NCBI GenBank assembly: GCA_028753945.1
Contig: JAPNXP010000001.1
Location: 5,942,501-6,006,500 of the forward strand
Direction of reading: 5' to 3'
Length of the DNA: 64,000 nt
From: Hexactinellida sp. DTS-2022
Lineage: Eukaryota; Porifera; Hexactinellida
The notes beneath the pieces were generated by a model, which saw only the letters and a list, made by a program, of their open reading frames with translations, was not told the DNA's origin and searched no databases. This document shows, in pieces, positions 58,213 to 64,000 of this stretch. The stretch's first letter is position 1. Every line of letters begins with the position of its first letter. Both the position numbers and the translations under genes were made by a program.

Positions 58213-61003
58213 TAGGGTGGACCTCAAAAATTTATTTTTAGAAAAATATATGGGCCACCCTCTGATTCTGTTAAGTTCTTTCGAAAAACGATTCACGTAA
58301 ATTTTTAACCAGATAGGATTGCTTTTCGGGGTCGCTACCACCACAAATATTTGTGAACTCAGATATACAATGTATATCTGATATTATACATACTAAGTAA
58401 CTCTCCTTTACTTACATAAACAATGAAAATTATCTACTTGTTGACTATGGACAAAATAGAACACAATTTAAGACTATTAATATGATTTAATATGATAGAT
58501 ATGCAGAAAATAATACTAATCTTAGTCATCCAGAGTTTTTTTGAGGCAGTTAGCGTAACAGAGGCGATGATTACTAACTACTTGCAAGAGAAACTGTTTC
58601 TCCTCTTCATCGCAGGTATGTAATCTGTTGTACTCAGTAATCAAAGAAACACCACGTTCCGCATTATCATTTACAACCTGTATATGTTCCACAATATCCT
58701 TCGCAACAATATATGTTGGATCTCCAATCCATTCACCAGGGTGTTTCTTTAAGAAAGTTGTCTCAAGTCCAATTCCTTCAAAAAAGCGTAATGTGTTAGA
58801 AGAAACAAAGTCTTCCAATTTGATGTCCTGAATATAATTTGGATTCACAATGGCTCTCTTAATTGGGTGTTCAAAATTAATCTTTTTCAACGCATTGACC
58901 ATCTTCTCCTTTGTATTTGATGCCAATGTTTGGTCAAAAAAACGCTAGTGCAACTAATTCCTCACTCAGATACCAAAGATGACCCAAAAACTTTTTGACA
59001 CTAACTCTTGAAACTTCTACATTCTGAGTTTTGTACTCTTCTAACTGCTTCAGAAAATTCAGATCTTGTGAGGGTGCTTGTGACGAAGATGTAGACAAGA
59101 ACCAGGCCTTTACATAGACGCTGACAACGAACATACATATATTCTTCAGTCCAAACTCTTCCCTAGATGTAAGTTTGAACTGATGTCGATACAGCCATAT
59201 CTTTAGACAATATATTGCCTTCGCCATCCATCTTGATCTGTGCAAGGCACCAGGAGCCATTATCCGAATACCACGTGGAGGTACTCCACCAGAATTTATT
59301 ATTGTCAATTCCAAAAATTCTCTATAATCATCTCGGGGCTGTTTATTTAGTAGCTGCTGTTTACAAAAGTCTATCATTTCATCAGATAAATTATTTGCAT
59401 GATTTTGGGGGGTTACTTCCATTAGAGAAATCTCATAGTTATCTTTCACAATGAACTTCCAGTATGCTTGGAATCGTTTAAATAACTGGATTTCTGGACC
59501 ACTAGAAGGACCCATATATAGATTGAACACAGCTTCGAGAACAAGCTCATAAATATGGTGACGACAGGCAATGTGCAGTAGATCCTTACCAAGCTTCTGC
59601 TCAAGGAGTATACAAGCACCATTTCTATAACCAGTATTTGAGCTTGTAGTATCAAAACACTTTCCCTTCACTTGGTCTATCACCTTCCAATCAACAATGG
59701 TGGTAGCTATCGCTTGACATGTTATCCCCAGTACCCGCATAAATCTTTGGAACAGCAAGCAATTGTTGAATACCAACTCCAGATACTAGAATTGGGAGAC
59801 GATCAACAACTTCTTTTCCTATTATATCACAAAGCATCTTTCCATCCCAATGTATTATCAAGGGTACAGTTGGATTAAACCCCTCCTTTAAGCCCTCTGC
59901 AATTTCTTTACGAAATTTGCTTCTTTCTCGGTGAATTGACATCCGATTACAAACGATATCTTTCAGATCGTGGCCTAGGCTCTTCGCGGTTGCTGCAATA
60001 ATATATGTTGCACTACGATCGCTAACCTTTGTTCTGTCAAGAGCCCCTGCCAAACCACAATCCATAATATTTTTGGGTCTCTTTCGAATTGAATCGGGAT
60101 AGTAAACATTTTCATCAGTGCTAGAATCTGAATCACAACGACTACTAGCGACTTCCAAAGTGCAATAACGTTGTTCATTCTTTCTTTTTCTTTTCTTCTC
60201 TCTTTCTATTTGATTTAGAATAGTGTTTTTTCTTTCCATTGATCTCTCTTCCATTTTTGAAAGTTTCATGTCAACTGAGCCCATGGACCCAATTCTCCCA
60301 AACTCTCTCTGTGCGAGAAGAAAAGCTTTGTCTTCTGGATTTGTGATCATTGTTAATGCATCTTAATGCGCAATGTCGAATAGATTATCAAGATCTGAAG
60401 TAAACAACACTTCTTTTTCAACCAATCCTTCTGACCTCTTTGCTGTATTTTCCTTATTTTTTTTCAGTTTCTGCCATGAGGTGAATAGCTTCTCGATGGA
60501 TTTAATTACATGCTTTTTTTGACGAAAGGGGATTCTCGCCCGTTCCCAGAAGATTTGGAGAGCTTCGGCTACGATTGTCGAGCTCACACGAATGGTCCTT
60601 TTCAATGAAAGATGATTGTAAAAAAATACCGACACTACCTGACGTTTGGAAGGTAGTTTGGATCCTGTTAAATCCGATGATCTTGGCCCAATAAGCCAAA
60701 TATTAGTAGTACTTCTTGAAGTTGCCATTGATTATTATTACAAACAACTGATTGTGTGGTATTTATACGAAATATACGAATCCGTATACAGTAAGTGTTA
60801 AATGTATACACAACTGTTGTTTAGACAATACATGTGCAGATCAATAAACCTGATAAATATAAACAAATACATGTTGCGGTAGAGACCTCTAAAAATGCTC
60901 ATAATAGGTTAAAAATTCGAGAGTGCTATGTTATCGAGTATTTGAAAATATTTATGGGGTGGCCCATTAAAAATTGCAAAATATTATTTTTGGGTCCACC
61001 CTA
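58213..61003 (-). mobile_element. hAT-like autonomous element, 2.8 kb
   Basis: TAGGGTGGACC ends are inverted, with similarity continuing for about 50 bp. A perfect 8-bp duplication ATGCATGC lies at 58205-58212 and 61004-61011. The transposase gene (58522-60728) fills it. Short TAGGG-type ends and an 8-bp duplication place it with hAT or a close relative. Confidence 0.85.
58522..60728 (-). pseudogene. hAT-like transposase, nearly intact
   Basis: Reading leftward from the Met at 60728 there are about 735 codons. They are interrupted by one in-frame TAA (60363), a frame change near 59710 and one extra T in a run of seven (about 58935). Motifs are LIIHWDGK (first Asp), KCFDTTSSNTG (second Asp), ACRHHIYELVL (C-x2-H), SGPEIQLFKRFQ and HRSRWMAK (RW). 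The D-D-CxxH-RW order follows hAT transposases, although the family name is not known to me. The N-terminal part (to about residue 120) resembles no zinc finger I recognise. Because only three small defects remain, this insertion looks young. Confidence 0.75.
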
Positions 61004-61018
61004 ATGCATGCCTATATA

Positions 61019-61191
61019 CAATAGTACCTCGTTAATATGAGCACCAACGGGTTGATAAAATTTTGTTAGCTTTATCCGGAGTTCATATTAACCGGAGTAA
61101 TACCCAGTGAATAGCCATTGTAGCTTGTAGGGACCTGATTCTGTGGAACTGTTTGTCTTCTTATCCGGTTCGCACTAACGAGATTCTACTG
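61019..61191. mobile_element. TA-flanked pogo-type MITE
   Basis: CAATAGTACCTCGTTAATAT at the left and a mirror ending CGAGATTCTACTG at the right, TA on both sides, TCCGGTTCGC-like interior. It starts 8 bp after the right duplication of the hAT-like element. A decayed relative of the 26830 MITE follows at about 61237-61310. Confidence 0.7.
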
Positions 61192-62029
61192 TAATATGAA
61201 AATATCCGTTGAATATAAGATAGGTATTGGTGTCGATTAAACGCAGTCGACTCCGCTTTATAGAGCTACCAGTTAATAGATTTCTCCTCTTAATCGAGTA
61301 AAGTTTCATAAGACATTTTGGGTTAAAATAGAATTCGGTTAGCATGTAACCCCTTGGGAGAGAAAATTTGTGCATATTATGCAAGTGTAATTACTACGGA
61401 AGTTACATTATATTGAGATACATATAAATTTACTAAATGGTTAAAAAAATCAGTACCTACTAAGCCGAAGTACGTACTAACCCAGTTATGCTGTAGTACA
61501 TATATGTATACAAAAGCAAATTAACTCTGTAAATTGAAGTTTAATAAATGTTTAATGCTGATATTCGTAATCAGCATAAGATTTCCAGTCATTATAGGGG
61601 TCACATGACCACGTTTTGGAGGGATGACATTCCTTGACAACGCTGGAATGTGATACATTCCATTCTCAAATATTGATTCTACCCTATCGAGTGACCCCTC
61701 TTTCTTCACCGCACAGTCATTTGAGAATAACTATGTGCATACAAACACTCTACGAGGTCATGTAACAAGTATTCGCGAGAGCGGGCTTTTGTCCGACACT
61801 TTCCGACAATTTTTGGCCGCCATCTTGAAAATATTAAAATTTCGTGATGCCTCCATATCCATATCTTTTTATAATATATTTATCTATGTCTGTGCCAATT
61901 TTCATGTTTGTATCAAAAATTGAACAATTTTATTGCTATGCTGCCCCACTACTATGAATATACCTACATTGATTACGCCCGGGAATTAGTAGTAATTTCG
62001 TATTCAAACATTATGGTTTGTTTATAAAA

Positions 62030-62106
62030 TAGACTTGAAGTAATCCATGGTAGTGGAGAAGTCAGACCGTGAACAGTCTTTAGTTACGTAGTCTGTGAGT
62101 GAAATT
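62030..62106. repeat. P-type terminal repeat (right partner)
   Basis: Inverted match to 45871-45945 (CTTGAAGTAATCCATGG, then ACAGTCTTTAGTTACGTAGT). It may be the far end of the P element carrying copy 7, displaced by about 12 kb of later insertions. Confidence 0.55.
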
Positions 62107-62119
62107 TAATCGGAAATAT

Positions 62120-62300
62120 CAAGTTTGACAAATAATCTTTGTCAAACCACATGAATATCTATGCGACAAATAATAATTGTCAAACCACATGAATACTTAT
62201 GCGACAAAGAATCATTGTCAAACCACATGAATACTTATGTGACAAATAATCATTGTCAAACCACATGAATATCTATGCTACAAAGAATCATTGTCAAACG
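62120..62300. repeat. 38-bp tandem repeat, about 4.5 units
   Basis: Unit starts GTCAAACCACATGAATACTT and continues with ATGCGACAAAGAATCATT. Units differ at a few positions. Confidence 0.85.
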
Positions 62301-62319
62301 AGTTGACTGAATTAGACCG

Positions 62320-62735
62320 AAAATCTGATTTTCTAGGACTGGAATAAGACCGAATGGAATAAGACCGAAAGAAAATCAGTACTGGAATAAGACCGAAAGA
62401 AAATCACCACTGGAATAAGACCGAATGGAATAAGACCGAATAAATTCACTACAGTAATAAGACCGAATGGAATAAGACTGGAATAAGACAGAATGGAATA
62501 AGACCGAATGGAATAAGGCCGAAAGAAAATCAGTACTGGAATAAGACCGAATGGAATAAGACCGAAATAAATCAGTACTGGAATAAGACCGAATGGAATA
62601 AGACCGAAAGAAAATCAATACTGGAATAAGACCGAAAGAAAATCATTACTGGAATAAGACCGAATGGAATAAAACCGAAAGAAAATCAGTACTGGAATAA
62701 GACCGAATGCAATAAGACCGAAAAAAAATAAGGGC
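62320..62735. repeat. GGAATAAGACCGAA minisatellite
   Basis: A 14-bp core, GGAATAAGACCGAA, recurs with spacers such as AGAAAATCAGTACT. No flanking inverted ends were identified. The minus-strand open frame across it is only the repeat read through. Confidence 0.85.
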
Positions 62736-62744
62736 AGCTTTTCA

Positions 62745-62959
62745 CCCTGATCAATATTAGACACTTAGAAAGGCGAGCGTTTTAACCATTCTCCATAAAA
62801 GACCATGACTCAGAGTGGAGAGTGTCTATTGTACATGATTAATACAAGTTCTAGTTTAGAAAGTTCTAGTGTTTTAACCATTCTCCATAAATGACAATTA
62901 GAATGGCCAGTGTTTCTCCATGATCAATACATCACACTTAAAAAGGCGAGTGTTTTCTA
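62745..62959. repeat. Short direct repeats
   Basis: GTTTTAACCATTCTCCATAAA occurs in two diverged units together with AAAGGCGAG-type pieces. No gene. Confidence 0.55.
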
Positions 62960-63845
62960 CTGTAAACCACGACAGAACAGGTTAAGTGTACGCATAAGAA
63001 TTTGAATGGACTAGTTAAATTAAGAATTATGCAAAAATAAGTAGTCTCAAATATTTAAACTCAAGGATGTTAATGCTACACTGAATGCTTAGTTAATATT
63101 ACACTGAACAAGTTAATGTCAAATTGTACAGGTTAAGGTACGCCAACAGGTTAATAGGTACGCCGAAGAGGTTAATGGTACGCCAACAGGTTAATGGTAC
63201 GCCAACAGGTTAATGGTACACCGAAGAGGTTAATGGTACCCTAACGGTTTAATTGTACGCCGAAGAGGTTAATGGTACCCTAACAGGTTAATGGTACGCC
63301 TAAGAGGTTAATGGTACACTGATAGGTTAATGGTACGCCGAAGAGGTTAATGGTACGCCGAAAAGGTTAATGGTACGCCAAAGAGGTTAATGGTACGCCG
63401 AAGAGGTTAATGGCACGCCGAAGAGGTTAATGGTACCCTAACAGGTCAATGGTACGCCGAAGAGGTTAATGGTACGCCGAAGAGGTTAATGGTACGCTAA
63501 CAAGTTAATGGTACGCCGAAGAGGTTAATGGTATCCTAACAGGTTAATGGTTCGCCGAAGAGTTAATGGTACACCGAAGAGGTTAATGGTACCCTAACGG
63601 TTTAATGGTACGCCGAAGAGGTTAATGGTACCCTAACAGGTTAATGGTACGCCTAAGAGGTTAATGGTACACTGATAGGTTAATGGTACGCCAAGAGGTT
63701 AATGGTACGCCAAGAGGTTAATGGTACGCCAAGAGGTTAATGGTACGCCAACAGGTTAATGGTACGCCGAAGAGGTTAATGGTACGCCGAAGAGGTTAAT
63801 GGTACACCGAAGTGGTTAATGGTACCCTAACAGGTTAATGGTACG
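62960..63845. mobile_element. Second, inverted satellite element
   Basis: The left part (62960-63120) is the complement of the right arm at 55800-55925, including GGATGTTAATGCTACACTGA. Then about 35 units of GGTTAATGGTACGCCGAAGA run to 63845, the complement of the 20-bp satellite but with a different common variant (GAAGA). The far terminal repeat is not visible. Confidence 0.85.
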
Positions 63846-63854
63846 CACATATTA

Positions 63855-64000
63855 CATAGGCGCCGAAAGGGGGGGGTCAGGGAGGGTCTCACCCCCCCTG
63901 GCCGAGGAGCAGTCAGGGAATAAAATGGGAAAATATTGCTCCATAGTTAGTTTGTATAAATATCGGTGGATAATGTATATATCTATACAATTATATCCTA
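63855..64000. other. hAT-like G-rich terminus and window end
   Basis: GGCGCCGAAAGGGGGGGG followed by CCCCCCCTGGCC resembles a hAT-type MITE end. The element cannot be closed within the window. No gene follows. Confidence 0.4.

Larger units (their letters stand above)
55985..61951. mobile_element. Foldback element with arms of about 560 bp
   Basis: The left arm (55985-56068 plus 56972-57445) and right arm (61402-61951) are close inverted copies, sharing TAGTGGGGCAGC at the tips and GATATGGATATGGAGGCATC inside. The left arm is broken by a Helitron-like insertion. The interior carries a further Helitron-like fragment, a hAT-like element with transposase and a TA-flanked MITE. No gene seems to belong to the foldback itself. 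Confidence 0.8.

Noticed and set aside
62376..62618. 80-codon frame with repeated FRSYSIRSYSS
   Set aside because: It is only the GGAATAAGACCGAA minisatellite read on the minus strand.

Overview
This window looks like animal, probably invertebrate, nuclear DNA. It is AT-rich and dominated by eukaryotic DNA transposons. No bacterial operons, ribosome binding sites, CRISPR arrays, rRNA or tRNA genes were seen. The species cannot be named from the sequence. The only gene that looks like a host gene with an intact frame is a single-exon MINDY-family (FAM63) deubiquitinase on the minus strand at 42.2-43.5 kb. It has its catalytic Cys and His, a MIU-like ubiquitin-binding helix and a CaaX-like C-terminus.

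Layout. 0.3-2.9 kb holds remnants of a THAP/P-element-like transposase, cut by a hAT-type terminus and a foldback repeat. 4.77-8.86 kb is a Ginger-like element with about 139-bp inverted repeats. It carries a gypsy-type integrase (zinc finger, DDE core, GPY/F) and, unusually, a ubiquitin-specific-protease-like cysteine peptidase. 9-13 kb holds direct repeats and hAT- and pogo-type MITEs. 14.7-19.0 kb is a Mutator-like element encoding a FLYWCH zinc finger, a MULE core and a C-terminal IAP-type RING finger. 20.5-26.6 kb holds a Tc1-type MITE and two Harbinger elements, each with convergent transposase and Myb-like partner genes.

26.6-39.9 kb is a P-element (THAP9-like) graveyard. It has one 3'-half copy, one copy of about 4.4 kb with terminal repeats, and a third copy split by insertion of an internally deleted relative in the opposite orientation. 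40-45.6 kb holds hAT MITEs around the MINDY gene, including a three-level nest with perfect 8-bp target duplications. 45.9-62.1 kb appears to be one more P element blown apart by later insertions. These include a 5-kb satellite of 20-bp units bounded by inverted repeats, a foldback of about 6 kb, a Helitron-like insertion whose empty site survives in the opposite foldback arm, and a 2.8-kb hAT-like element with a nearly intact transposase and an 8-bp ATGCATGC duplication. The last 2 kb holds minisatellites and a second, inverted copy of the satellite element.

The MINDY gene and its flanks form a small host island. Everything else is transposons, their deletion derivatives, and repeats grown from transposon ends. 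Several insertions can be dated relative to each other because they interrupt one another. Family assignments were made by eye from motifs; no database search was run.
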